Source: an uncultured Bacteroidota bacterium
GTDB taxonomy: Bacteria; Bacteroidota; Bacteroidia; Bacteroidales; GCA-2748055
Assembly (NCBI GenBank): GCA_937129385.1
Contig: CAKZNC010000023.1
Coordinates: 1 to 37,046, forward strand
Direction: 5' to 3'
Length of the DNA: 37,046 nt
The position numbers were made by a program, and so were the translations under genes. Positions 27,348 to 35,527 of this stretch are shown here, piece by piece. The notes beneath the pieces are model-generated. The model was not told the DNA's origin and did no database searches. It saw nothing but the letters and a program-made list of their open reading frames with translations. Position 1 is the stretch's first letter. Each line of letters opens with the position of its first letter.

Positions 27348-27995
27348 CTACAGGTCGATGTATGGCCAGCTCCGCTTGCCTTTCCTATATTCAAACATCA
27401 TCTCCACCTGGTTAAGTGTATTGCGCGGGGTCGATAGTTCAGGCAGGTCTTCGGCTGCAAAGTAGGAAGCATCTAAGGTTTCATAGCCGGTTTTTAATTT
27501 GTCATTGAGCGGTTTACACTCGATAAAGAGCTTGTAAGAATAGAAAATATCCGGGGGATGATCGTGACATTTTTTATCGAATATGGCAAGCAGTCTGCCG
27601 GGTTCAACATCAATCCCGGCCTCCTCCGAAGTCTCCTTGAGTGCGATTTCAGCAGGGGTATAACCCACATCTGCCCAGCCACCGGGGAGCGACCATTTTC
27701 CATCGATCTTTTCCCTTACCATCAGGATTGCATCATCCTGGTCAAACACAACAGCGCGGACATCCACCTTCGGAGTCCGGTACCCGAACTTCTCTTCAAT
27801 AAGTGGCTGGATGATCTCAATGCTGGTGTCGGTGATCAGCGAGATCATTTCCAGCGAGATCTTTTCCAGTTCCGTGTACCGGTCCATGTCATAGTCCGAT
27901 TCGGCAAAATGCTGACCGTTTTCGGATAGTGCCTGGACGCGCTGTGCAAGCTTAAGTAATTGCTGGACATCTTGTTTTGGTTTCATGGACAGCAA
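27348..27995 (-). CDS. NUDIX hydrolase with N-terminal helical domain (CDP-choline/ADP-ribose type)
   Basis: The product is 215 residues. An N-terminal helical region (about 1-65) resembles the Nudix_N domain of the YjhB/CDP-choline pyrophosphatase group. The Nudix box starts LPGGWADVGYTPAEIALKE and continues TSEEAGI; it departs from the classical form by Tyr for the first Glu and Lys for Arg, a pattern I recall from that subgroup. It would hydrolyse CDP-choline or ADP-ribose-like substrates. Another in-frame ATG lies three codons in. It starts seven bases after the PPK2 stop and is probably co-transcribed. Confidence 0.85.
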   Translation of the reverse strand: MLSMKPKQDVQQLLKLAQRVQALSENGQHFAESDYDMDRYTELEKISLEMISLITDTSIEIIQPLIEEKFGYRTPKVDVRAVVFDQDDAILMVREKIDGKWSLPGGWADVGYTPAEIALKETSEEAGIDVEPGRLLAIFDKKCHDHPPDIFYSYKLFIECKPLNDKLKTGYETLDASYFAAEDLPELSTPRNTLNQVEMMFEYRKGKRSWPYIDL

Positions 27996-28002
27996 AGTTA
28001 AT

Positions 28003-28896
28003 TTATTTTCCTGCCTTTTTGTTCAGTTCGGATTTGATCTCTGCTGGTTCTTTTTGGCTTTCCAGGGAGAGTACGGGGTATGATATATCAAGCTTTTGCA
28101 TGGTGTTGAGGATAATTTCACTCACCAGGTACCGCATATACCATTTCCTGTCAGCGGGTATAATGTACCAGGGTGCCTCACCTGTTGCAGTGTGATTGAT
28201 GGCCTTTTCGTAAACCTCGAGGTATTGTGGGCGCAATTCCTGTTCCTTGATATCCTTCTCGGAAAATTTCCAGTGTTTGTCATCCCTGCGCAATCTTTTA
28301 AGGAATCGCTGACTCTGCTTTGCTTCTGAAACATTTAAAAAGAATTTGATGATCACAGTTCCGTTCTCTGTCAGCATCTGTTCAAAATCGTTGATCTGCC
28401 TGAACCGCTTGGTCCAGAAGGCATCATTGATGTCTTCTGTTTTCCCGATTTCCGGTAGTTTCTGTTCCAGTATATATTCGGGATGCACCCTTGTGGCTGT
28501 CACATCCTCATAGTACGACCTGTGAAAAACATTGATCATGCCCCGTTTCGGGGTCTGCCGGTGTATCCTCCAGAGGAAATCATGTTGCCGCTCTTCTTTC
28601 GAAGGTGGCAGAAAATCGACAAAATTGATGCCTTGCGGACGTATACGTCTGAGCACATGCTTGACAGTGCTGTCTTTCCCAGCTGCATCAAGTGCCTGGA
28701 ACACCAGCAATAATGAATAGCGGTCATATGCATAGAACTTGTCCTGCAGCCCTGCGATTGCCTTCCGGTTCTTCTTCATCCGCTTTTTACCATCCTTTTT
28801 GGAGATCCCCTTTTCGACAAATGCGGGATCGTATTGATTCAGGTCAACTGATTTGCCTGGACTGACCAGGAAATTTTCATACTCCATTAAACTCAT
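28003..28896 (-). CDS. ppk2: Polyphosphate kinase 2 family protein
   Basis: The product is 297 residues. The Walker A region reads LVFQALDAAGKDSTVKHVL and the lid/Walker B region FHRSYYEDVTATRVHPE; IIKFFLNVSEAKQSQRFLKR is also typical of PPK2. PPK2 enzymes transfer phosphate between polyphosphate and nucleoside mono- or diphosphates in the cytoplasm, so this may regenerate ADP/ATP from polyphosphate. Length and N-terminus fit the single-domain class. A second in-frame ATG is at codon 4. It is followed closely by the NUDIX gene. Confidence 0.9.
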   Translation of the reverse strand: MSLMEYENFLVSPGKSVDLNQYDPAFVEKGISKKDGKKRMKKNRKAIAGLQDKFYAYDRYSLLLVFQALDAAGKDSTVKHVLRRIRPQGINFVDFLPPSKEERQHDFLWRIHRQTPKRGMINVFHRSYYEDVTATRVHPEYILEQKLPEIGKTEDINDAFWTKRFRQINDFEQMLTENGTVIIKFFLNVSEAKQSQRFLKRLRRDDKHWKFSEKDIKEQELRPQYLEVYEKAINHTATGEAPWYIIPADRKWYMRYLVSEIILNTMQKLDISYPVLSLESQKEPAEIKSELNKKAGK

Positions 28897-28974
28897 TGTT
28901 TTATAGTTTACTTGTATAACAAAACAGATTGAATATTGATCTCAGGAATGTTGTAAAAAATATCCGGGGACTGA

Positions 28975-29139
28975 CTAAAAGAGTTTTTCATTAAACCTGT
29001 GATATTTTGCCGAAGAGGCGAGGTTCTCCACCAGTTCTTCAAAATTACGCCTGAGGATCTTTGCACCCCCTGTACCCTATGAACCAATGAACCCGATGCT
29101 GAACGTGGTGTCAGAAAACTGCAGTATGCAGAATATAAC
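28975..29139 (-). pseudogene. Possible remnant of a flavodoxin-domain protein
   Basis: Between the PPK2 gene and the dehydrogenase the minus strand keeps a protein-like frame: SDTTFSIGFIGS, then a TAG (29077-29079), then GTGGAKILRRNFEELVENLA and SSAKYHRFNEKLF before a final TAG at 28975-28977. A Tyr codon in place of the TAG would give GSYGTGGAK, reminiscent of the C-terminal flavodoxin domain of A-type flavoproteins. This is a weak similarity seen by eye. The rest of the 28897-29246 gap shows no gene. Confidence 0.3.
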
Positions 29140-29246
29140 CTAACAGGAGGTCCGCATCAGGTATTTCCTAATATTGATATTTTTCCGATAAAATTAAACC
29201 TCTTGGCAATTTCATTGTTAATCAATTAAACCACAAACCCTTCAGA

Positions 29247-30515
29247 ATGAAAAGAATTTTCCTTCCATTGATTGCAATCCTATTCATTACAGGATGCGGT
29301 GAACCAGAGAACAAAATGCAACCTGATCCTGAAAATGGCGGACTTGTCCTTCCGGAGGGCTTTTCAGCACTCGTAGTTGCCGATAGCCTGGGCAATGGCA
29401 GGCACATCACCATTAAGGATAACGGCGACATGTATGTCTCCCTCCGGCGGCCCAAAGATGGCAAAGGAGCGGTTGCCCTCCGCGATACCACCGGGGATGG
29501 GAAAGCCGATGCGGTCAGTTATTTCGGTAGCGTGTCCGGAACAGGCATTGAACTGCACGACGGTTACCTGTATTACGGGGCAGATTCCATGGTGGTAAGG
29601 TACCCTTTCAACGATTATGAAGACCTGCTACCGTCAGAAGCGTATGAGATCATCGCCGCTGAACTGGTGGATCAGAACCAGCACGCAGCCAAGCCATTTG
29701 AATTTGATAACGAGGGAAACATGTACGTGACCATCGGGGCACCCGCAAACGCTTGTATGGAGCAGATGAGAACAAAGGGCTCACCCGGAATGGATCCCTG
29801 TCCGATACTGGATTATGCTGGCGGAATATGGCAATTCAAAGCAGATGTTGTGGGACAGACCCAGATGGATGACGGGTACCGGTATTCAACGGGGATCAGG
29901 CACATGGTGGCACTGCGGTGGAACGACAATGTGGGAAAACTATATGGAGTGCAGCATGGCCGTGACCAGCTGCACCAGTTTTATCCTGACTTATACGATG
30001 CGGTGGCCGGGGCGAAACTTCCTTCTGAGGAGTTCATGATGCTGGATGATGGTGCGGATTTTGGATGGCCCTACTGCTATTACGATCAGCTCCAGGGTAA
30101 AAAAGTACTTGCTCCTGAATATGGAGGTGATGGTGTGGAGATAGGACGTTGTTCAGCGAAGACCGACCCGATAATGGGCTTCCCGGGACATATGGCACCC
30201 AACGATCTCCTGTTTTATTCGGGCACCCAGTTTCCTGAAAAATACCAAAACGGTGCATTTATCGCCTTTCACGGGTCATGGAACCGAGCCCCGGAACCCC
30301 AGAAGGGATATTTTGTAGTATTCGTTCCGTTTGAAGGCACACAGCCATCAGGCGAGTGGGAGATATTTGCCGATAATTTTTCACAGCAGGAGGTTGTGGA
30401 AAACCCGGGTGATGCGGTCTACCGTCCTTGCGGACTGGCAGTTGGTCCGGATGGCTCGCTCTATGTAACCGATTCCCGCGAGGGAAGGGTCTGGAGAATT
30501 TACTACGAGGACTAG
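29247..30515 (+). CDS. PQQ-dependent sugar/sorbosone dehydrogenase-like lipoprotein
   Basis: The product is 422 residues. A lipoprotein signal (MKRIFLPLIAILFITGC) places it at the outer face of a membrane. The rest fits the six-bladed beta-propeller of soluble glucose dehydrogenase / L-sorbosone dehydrogenase: LPEGFSALVVAD at the start, GMDPCPILDYAGGIWQFKAD, STGIRHMVALRWN, DDGADFGWPYCYYD, AFHGSWNRAPEPQKGYFVVF and RPCGLAVGPDGSLYVTDS. Family members oxidise sugars with PQQ and pass electrons to cytochromes. The next gene is a cytochrome c, 59 bases on, which supports an electron-transfer pair. Substrate is unknown, and PQQ binding is assumed from the family. Confidence 0.85.
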   Translation: MKRIFLPLIAILFITGCGEPENKMQPDPENGGLVLPEGFSALVVADSLGNGRHITIKDNGDMYVSLRRPKDGKGAVALRDTTGDGKADAVSYFGSVSGTGIELHDGYLYYGADSMVVRYPFNDYEDLLPSEAYEIIAAELVDQNQHAAKPFEFDNEGNMYVTIGAPANACMEQMRTKGSPGMDPCPILDYAGGIWQFKADVVGQTQMDDGYRYSTGIRHMVALRWNDNVGKLYGVQHGRDQLHQFYPDLYDAVAGAKLPSEEFMMLDDGADFGWPYCYYDQLQGKKVLAPEYGGDGVEIGRCSAKTDPIMGFPGHMAPNDLLFYSGTQFPEKYQNGAFIAFHGSWNRAPEPQKGYFVVFVPFEGTQPSGEWEIFADNFSQQEVVENPGDAVYRPCGLAVGPDGSLYVTDSREGRVWRIYYED

Positions 30516-30574
30516 AATATTTCAGTCTTTATCAGTATTTTCAAAAATTATTCAATCTACAAATTCACGATCTG

Positions 30575-31030
30575 ATGAGGACGAACTTTCTGCTGATCAC
30601 AGCACTGATGATGCTTTCTGCATGTTCAGGGGGCAAGAAAAAAGAAATTGATACTTCGAAAAAGGCCGGGAAGACACCGGTGATCGAATCTGCAGATGAC
30701 ATCACCGCTCATCCAGGTCATGACGTGTATACCCTGCATTGTCTTCCCTGTCACCAGGCCGATGGGAATGGTGTCCCGGGCATGTACCCGACCCTCCATG
30801 ACACAGAGTGGGTGAATGGCGACACGGAAACTCTGATAAGCATTGTCCTGCATGGAATGGATGAAGAGATCGAAGTGAACGGCGAGGTCTTCAGCATGGT
30901 CATGGCACCGTTGCCACATCTGACCGATCTTGAGGTGGCCGACGTTCTGAATTACGTTCGGAAAAGATTCGGTACTGCAGATGGCTCTATTACACCTGAG
31001 CAGGTTGGGGAGGTACGTGACGAAGGCTGA
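30575..31030 (+). CDS. Cytochrome c lipoprotein
   Basis: The product is 151 residues from the ATG at 30575, which begins a lipoprotein signal (MRTNFLLITALMMLSAC). The open frame extends upstream into the dehydrogenase gene but without a signal peptide. CLPCH is the single haem c attachment site, near residue 57. MVMAPLPHLTDLEVADVLNY supplies the axial Met region and the final helix of class I cytochromes c. It most likely takes electrons from the PQQ-type dehydrogenase encoded just upstream and passes them to a periplasmic or membrane acceptor. Confidence 0.9.
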   Translation: MRTNFLLITALMMLSACSGGKKKEIDTSKKAGKTPVIESADDITAHPGHDVYTLHCLPCHQADGNGVPGMYPTLHDTEWVNGDTETLISIVLHGMDEEIEVNGEVFSMVMAPLPHLTDLEVADVLNYVRKRFGTADGSITPEQVGEVRDEG

Positions 31031-31073
31031 TCCTGATATGTTTTTTAACCTTCCGAAAATCACTCGGCTTTAT

Positions 31074-31081
31074 TAGTTTTG
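31074..31081 (+). promoter_or_regulatory. -7 box for lipA
   Basis: TAGTTTTG matches TAnnTTTG exactly, 25 bases upstream of the lipA ATG. No convincing -33 box is seen at 19-21 bases. Transcription would start near 31088. Confidence 0.45.
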
Positions 31082-31106
31082 TCGCATCATTAAATCCAGA
31101 CCAGGA

Positions 31107-31994
31107 ATGGGGAACGATTTGAAGGGACGAAAAAGACTGCCGCACTGGATGCGCATGCAGATGCCAGGCGGAAAAAAGTACATGCAGGTAAAGGATGTGG
31201 TAGAGCGAAACCGCCTCCATACCATTTGCACAAGCGGGAACTGTCCGAATATAGGAGAATGCTGGGCGGAAGGGACCGCTACATTCATGATCCTGGGGGA
31301 CACCTGTACCCGGGCCTGTAAATTTTGCGCTGTGAAGACAGGTCGGCCTGCACCACCCGACACGAACGAGCCTGCCAGGCTCGTAGAATCGATCAGGAAG
31401 ATGGGGATCCGGCATGCCGTGATCACATCGGTGGACCGGGACGATCTTGAGGATAAGGGGGCAGGGTTCTGGGCAGAGACAATTCGGATATTGAAGCGGG
31501 AAGTTCCGGGGATGACCATGGAGACGCTCATTCCGGATATGGATGGTAAGCCGGGGCTAATCGGACAGATAATCGATGCCGGTCCCGAGGTGATCTCCCA
31601 TAACCTGGAGACGGTGCGCCGACTGACCCCGCAGATCAGGACGAGGGCGAAATATGAGACCAGCCTAGAAGTGATCCGGCAGGTAAGTGAGAGCAGGCTG
31701 ACTTCAAAGTCGGGGATCATGCTGGGTCTGGGAGAAACAGAAGAGGAGATCTTTGAGACCATGGATGACCTGGTTGAGACGGGTTGCGAGGTGATGACCC
31801 TCGGGCAATACCTTCAGCCCACGCTTGACCATATGCCGGTGGAAGAATATATTCATCCTGATAAATTCGAATCCTACCGAATGATCGCACTGGAAAAGGG
31901 GTTCCGACACGTGGAAAGCAGTCCGCTCGTGAGATCGTCCTACCACGCCGAACGCCATGCCGGGAGCAGGGAAGCAAAAACTGCTGGCAAGTAA
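31107..31994 (+). CDS. lipA: Lipoyl synthase
   Basis: The product is 295 residues. The auxiliary cluster motif is CTSGNCPNIGEC (Cys41, 46, 52) and the radical SAM motif is CTRACKFC (Cys67, 71, 74). VITSVDRDDLEDKGAGFWAE, ETLIPDM, HNLETV and the C-terminal SSYHAERH (RSSYHA) are diagnostic. LipA inserts two sulfurs into octanoyl groups on E2 and H proteins, making lipoyl cofactors for 2-oxoacid dehydrogenases and glycine cleavage. lipB follows 95 bases downstream, so the two steps of the pathway are paired. Confidence 0.97.
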   Translation: MGNDLKGRKRLPHWMRMQMPGGKKYMQVKDVVERNRLHTICTSGNCPNIGECWAEGTATFMILGDTCTRACKFCAVKTGRPAPPDTNEPARLVESIRKMGIRHAVITSVDRDDLEDKGAGFWAETIRILKREVPGMTMETLIPDMDGKPGLIGQIIDAGPEVISHNLETVRRLTPQIRTRAKYETSLEVIRQVSESRLTSKSGIMLGLGETEEEIFETMDDLVETGCEVMTLGQYLQPTLDHMPVEEYIHPDKFESYRMIALEKGFRHVESSPLVRSSYHAERHAGSREAKTAGK

Positions 31995-32031
31995 AAGATA
32001 GAAGATGAACTGAAATAATTAGGTGTTAAGC

Positions 32032-32050
32032 CGCCAGGGTGAGACTGGCG
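32032..32050 (+). other. Small hairpin between lipA and lipB
   Basis: CGCCAG (32032-32037) pairs with CTGGCG (32045-32050) around seven bases. No T-run follows, so it is unlikely to be a strong terminator; it may affect read-through or mRNA stability. Confidence 0.3.
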
Positions 32051-32089
32051 CCAATGTTCAGCATAAAATATTAAAATACAATACGAAAA

Positions 32090-32776
32090 ATGCGCGATAT
32101 CATTTTTGAGGACCTGGGGGTGAAGGATTACAAGGAGACATGGGATTACCAGGAAACACTATTCGGGAAATGGATGGAGCATAAGCGGAATGGAGCGCAG
32201 GGTGAAACGCCAGGCGAGTACCTGCTTTTCGTCGAGCACCCGCATGTATACACCCTCGGGAAGAGCGGCGATGAGACCAATATGCTGATACATAAGGATT
32301 TCCTGGAAAAGATTGATGCCACCTTTTACAAGATCAACAGGGGAGGGGACATCACCTATCACGGTCCCGGTCAGATCGTCGGTTACCCGATCCTGGACCT
32401 GGAGGCGCACGGGATGGGCTTGAAAGATTATATCAAGTTTTTGGAAGATTCGATCATTGAGCTGTGTGCAAACCATGGGATCGAGGCGACCCATTCGTCC
32501 AGCGCTACAGGCGTCTGGATCGATGAGGATCACCCACGGAAGGCCAGGAAGATTTGTGCCATCGGTGTACGCTCCAGTCGGTACGTGACCATGCATGGTT
32601 TTGCTTTCAACGTGAATACCAACCTGGATTATTTCACCTATATCAACCCATGCGGATTCCAGGAGAAGGGAGTCACCTCCATGGAAAAGGAAATCGGGGA
32701 GAAGCAGGACCTGGAAGCGGTAAAAGGGGAGCTAAAGGGGATCCTTTTGCGCAGACTTTCGGCTGTGGGTGCCTGA
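32090..32776 (+). CDS. lipB: Octanoyl-[ACP]:protein octanoyltransferase
   Basis: The product is 228 residues. RGGDITYHGPGQIVGYPILD is the family signature. The catalytic pair is present as Lys154 in KARKICAIGV and Cys188 in INPCGF. LipB moves octanoyl groups from acyl carrier protein to lipoyl domains, the step before LipA. The ATG at 32090 follows an AT-rich leader with no Shine-Dalgarno, as usual in this phylum. It is probably co-expressed with lipA. Confidence 0.96.
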   Translation: MRDIIFEDLGVKDYKETWDYQETLFGKWMEHKRNGAQGETPGEYLLFVEHPHVYTLGKSGDETNMLIHKDFLEKIDATFYKINRGGDITYHGPGQIVGYPILDLEAHGMGLKDYIKFLEDSIIELCANHGIEATHSSSATGVWIDEDHPRKARKICAIGVRSSRYVTMHGFAFNVNTNLDYFTYINPCGFQEKGVTSMEKEIGEKQDLEAVKGELKGILLRRLSAVGA

Positions 32777-32852
32777 CTTTAAATTTACTGATCCCGACCG
32801 GTTGGGAAGGTCATCAATATTATTATGAATTTGAAGGACTAATACCGCTCAC

Positions 32853-33197
32853 CTACAGTCTTTGAAGACTATCTTCGCATGCCTGCCTGATGTATTCAGG
32901 CTTCCCGTTCAGTCCCAGGAATTCTCCATTGGGTCCATGCATCACGGCAAATTTGGTGGCTAAGATCACATCTTTCCAGCGGTTTTGAAATGCTTTTCCC
33001 AATAAGCGTTCATTCGCTCCCTAGCCATACATATCAGCCGTATCGAAAAAATTGACTCCAAGGTCAATGGCTTTATACAGTGTTTTGATAGATTCATTCT
33101 CGTCAAATGATCCATAGAATTCTGACATGCCCATGCAACCCAATCCAATACGATTTACGTTGAGGTCGCTGTGACCCAATACAGTTGTCTTTTTCAT
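32853..33197 (-). pseudogene. Truncated aldo/keto reductase pseudogene
   Basis: The minus strand from the ATG at 33195-33197 reads [20 protein letters not shown], then [23 protein letters not shown], a TAG at 33021-33023, [21 protein letters not shown] and finally SLQRL followed by TAG at 32853-32855. This is a clear aldo/keto reductase N-terminus (NADPH enzyme; DTADMYG carries the catalytic Asp/Tyr region). The in-frame TAG replaces one codon of the conserved MYG-x-G-x-NE motif. The reading ends about one third of the way through the usual length of about 325 residues, so the 3' two thirds are lost. Non-functional by this reading. Confidence 0.85.
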
Positions 33198-33248
33198 CTT
33201 TTTAAATTTAATTAAGGTTGTTGACCTGGAAGGGATGCAGAATCAAAT

Positions 33249-33401
33249 TTAGTGAAATCTCTCCTGGATATAAAATACCAGCTTGATAATTGCCCAGAGT
33301 GATCCTCCCAGCAGAATCAAACTGATGAATACTGCCACAAGTTGATTTCTGATGTTTTTCCTGTGTTCCTTTTTAAAAACTGCCTTTGTATGGATTTCAA
33401 T
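33249..33401 (-). CDS. Possible 50-residue single-helix membrane peptide
   Basis: An open frame directly overlaps the stop of the upstream L,D-transpeptidase gene and reads HTKAVFKKEHRKNIRNQL, then VAVFISLILLGGSLWAIIKL, then VFYIQERFH before TAA. It has a basic N-terminus, one hydrophobic helix and a short tail, the character of a small membrane protein. There is no ATG; an ATT at 33399-33401 or an internal GTG would be needed as the start. Coding status is uncertain. No homologue is recognised. Confidence 0.3.
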   Translation of the reverse strand: MEIHTKAVFKKEHRKNIRNQLVAVFISLILLGGSLWAIIKLVFYIQERFH

Positions 33402-35133
33402 TCAATCTACTGTTCAGCGCTAATTTTCCTTTCTCCAATCGTTCAAGGGTCATCTTGTCAAAGTAGTAAATATCATCCCTGAAATGGATTTTTTTCTGTT
33501 CATCCACCCAAGCTGTCTGGTAAATAAAGTGCACCAGGATTTCATCAGGGACAATTACAGACTGCGTTTCTTTAGATTCAACTACCTCGCTTATCTCTTC
33601 TTCAGTCATCCGGCCATTCAATAGGAGGGATGCAAGTTCAAATGGCCTCTCCAGGCGAATGCAGCCATGGCTGAAATGTCTTTCCCTGTAGTTAAACATA
33701 TGGGTTGCAGGTGTATCATGCAGGTAAATAGCATGATAATTTGGAAATAAAAATTTCACTCTTCCCAATGGGTTGGCCGGACCTGGTTTTCTCACTATGT
33801 AAAAAGGAAAATTATCCTTTTCAATTTGTGTCCAGTCAACACTGTCTGGATGGATCGTGTCTTTGCTAAGGTATGAACCCTTTAGCAACGAAAATTTATT
33901 CCTGTTGAGATAGGTAGAGTCAGATTTTATTTTCGGGAGGACCTCTTCAACCGCAATGCTCCTGGGTAATCTCCAGGTTGGATTAAATACGATATATTGA
34001 AGCGTATCCTTCAGAACCGGTGTAGAGTTTTCAATTTCACCGATAATGATCTTCATTTCAGACGCAATTTTGTCGTTTTCGTAATACCTGAGCTTGTATT
34101 CAGGAAGATTGACAAGTATATATTTTTCGCCCAGATCATCAGGCAACCATCTTAGACGTTCCAGATTTGCTCTGATCTTGTCAATGCGCTGATCCACAGA
34201 ATAATTCATGCTGGACAATGTGTTCCTTCCGATTACACCATCAACATATAGACCATGCCGATGCTGGAATTCCATTACGGCATCGGTAAGTATTTCATCA
34301 AACCACGGAGAGCGCATGTAAAGACTGTCCACATCCCTGAGATCACCGGATATTTTAAAGAATTTTTTCACATGGATGATATTTGCTGATGTGTCACCAT
34401 ATTCAAGAACCGGGAAATATCCAGGCTGAATCCATCCTCCCTGGACTTTGATTTCCATGTATTGCTCCATTTTATCAGTCAGCATATCGTAAGCTCTATT
34501 ATCAGGTTTGAGTTCTTCAAGTGAACGTGCTACCTGGTTTTTTGATAATGCATGGTCCAATATGGTCATTAAGTCCTCCGATTGAGGGAGTGCCTCCCAT
34601 ATTGAGTCCAGTCTGTCGGGATTCACTTTCCCTATGTATAAATCAGCAGCGTATTCAAGGTATGCATTTGTGAACATGATGTCCAGGTACATTATTTTTT
34701 TCATTGTCGCAGGAGTCATCTCCTGTGCTCCACGGAGTTCATTGATCATTTCATGTATCTCTTCGACGTTGTAATTTTTACCTGAAAGACCCTCTTTCCA
34801 GGTTGTATTCAGACTCTTAAGCAACTCCTTGGAATTATTGTTCAGACTTCCGTGGGATAGCCAAAGCGGGTTGAAGTCATGCTTTTTATAGAATTGGTAA
34901 AGGTTACCCTGCTCAGAAACGCCGTAACCCAGGATAAAATCACTTGCAAGAAGAGGATTCCAGATGTACCTCTTTTCAAGTTTCACTGAACCGGTCCTGA
35001 GACTAGTCCCGGGCAGACTCACCGAATAATTGCTGGATGCACAGCCGCTGACCAGAATCAGGGACAGGGACAGAATAATTATCTGCCAGTAACTGGTGGT
35101 ATTTTTTTGAATCTTAGGAATAAATATCTCCAT
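33397..35133 (-). CDS. YcbB-type L,D-transpeptidase lipoprotein
   Basis: The product is 578 residues with a lipoprotein signal (IIILSLSLILVSGC). An N-terminal helical scaffold is followed by a peptidoglycan-binding domain (FQHRHGLYVDGVIGRNTL, about residues 290-310). The YkuD catalytic domain starts ILVNLPEYKLRYYEN and contains the catalytic HFSHGCIRLERP. YcbB/LdtD-type enzymes make 3-3 crosslinks in peptidoglycan or attach proteins in the periplasm. Its length matches the YcbB class. A second, smaller YkuD-type gene lies about 400 bases upstream on the same strand. Confidence 0.9.
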   Translation of the reverse strand: MEIFIPKIQKNTTSYWQIIILSLSLILVSGCASSNYSVSLPGTSLRTGSVKLEKRYIWNPLLASDFILGYGVSEQGNLYQFYKKHDFNPLWLSHGSLNNNSKELLKSLNTTWKEGLSGKNYNVEEIHEMINELRGAQEMTPATMKKIMYLDIMFTNAYLEYAADLYIGKVNPDRLDSIWEALPQSEDLMTILDHALSKNQVARSLEELKPDNRAYDMLTDKMEQYMEIKVQGGWIQPGYFPVLEYGDTSANIIHVKKFFKISGDLRDVDSLYMRSPWFDEILTDAVMEFQHRHGLYVDGVIGRNTLSSMNYSVDQRIDKIRANLERLRWLPDDLGEKYILVNLPEYKLRYYENDKIASEMKIIIGEIENSTPVLKDTLQYIVFNPTWRLPRSIAVEEVLPKIKSDSTYLNRNKFSLLKGSYLSKDTIHPDSVDWTQIEKDNFPFYIVRKPGPANPLGRVKFLFPNYHAIYLHDTPATHMFNYRERHFSHGCIRLERPFELASLLLNGRMTEEEISEVVESKETQSVIVPDEILVHFIYQTAWVDEQKKIHFRDDIYYFDKMTLERLEKGKLALNSRLN

Positions 35134-35527
35134 AAATTTTCTGTTTTACTATTATTGACTTTAAGGCCTGTAAGACCGTGTTCTTCGGGAATGATCAATG
35201 AACTGACAAACGGAGTACGTTAGAAAACCATTCCAAACAGCGATAGATTTTCATAACCGCCTGTGAAAGAATGATTCATATGGATATTACAAGAATCTGT
35301 AACAGTTTTATACCCCGGAAAGTGTAGATATTCTTTTATAAACTGTGCAATAGAATCCACGTCATGGAGGAGTGAGGGCAGTGAAAGCACCTTTATGATC
35401 GGCGAAGAGCATTTTTAGCCCCGGGAGTCTCGAATTTGTTTTTTTGTTTCCAGTTTATATGAATGCTACAGTTCAGCTGAATAACCCTATTTTCTCCGAT
35501 AAAGCGAATTATTACCAACAGCGATGG
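35134..35527 (-). other. Gap between two transpeptidase genes, with a possible gene remnant
   Basis: No convincing gene, promoter or repeat is seen in this 394-base stretch. A minus-strand frame from GTG at 35390 to TAA at 35220 (56 codons) ends MNHSFTGGYENLSLFGMVF, which has the look of a beta-rich C-terminus and may be decay of a larger gene. The evidence is too thin to call it coding. Confidence 0.3.

Noticed and set aside
27993-28000. TAACTTTG box as a promoter for the 27348 NUDIX gene
   Set aside because: It overlaps the start codon region and would give a leaderless message; the gene is seven bases after ppk2 and is more likely co-transcribed. A TAnnTTTG match is expected by chance several times in this window.
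28975-33197. TAG recoded as an amino acid (both broken genes carry internal TAG)
   Set aside because: Intact genes here, such as gyrB and hydF, end in TAG, and the aldo/keto reductase is also truncated at its 3' end, so ordinary decay explains both.
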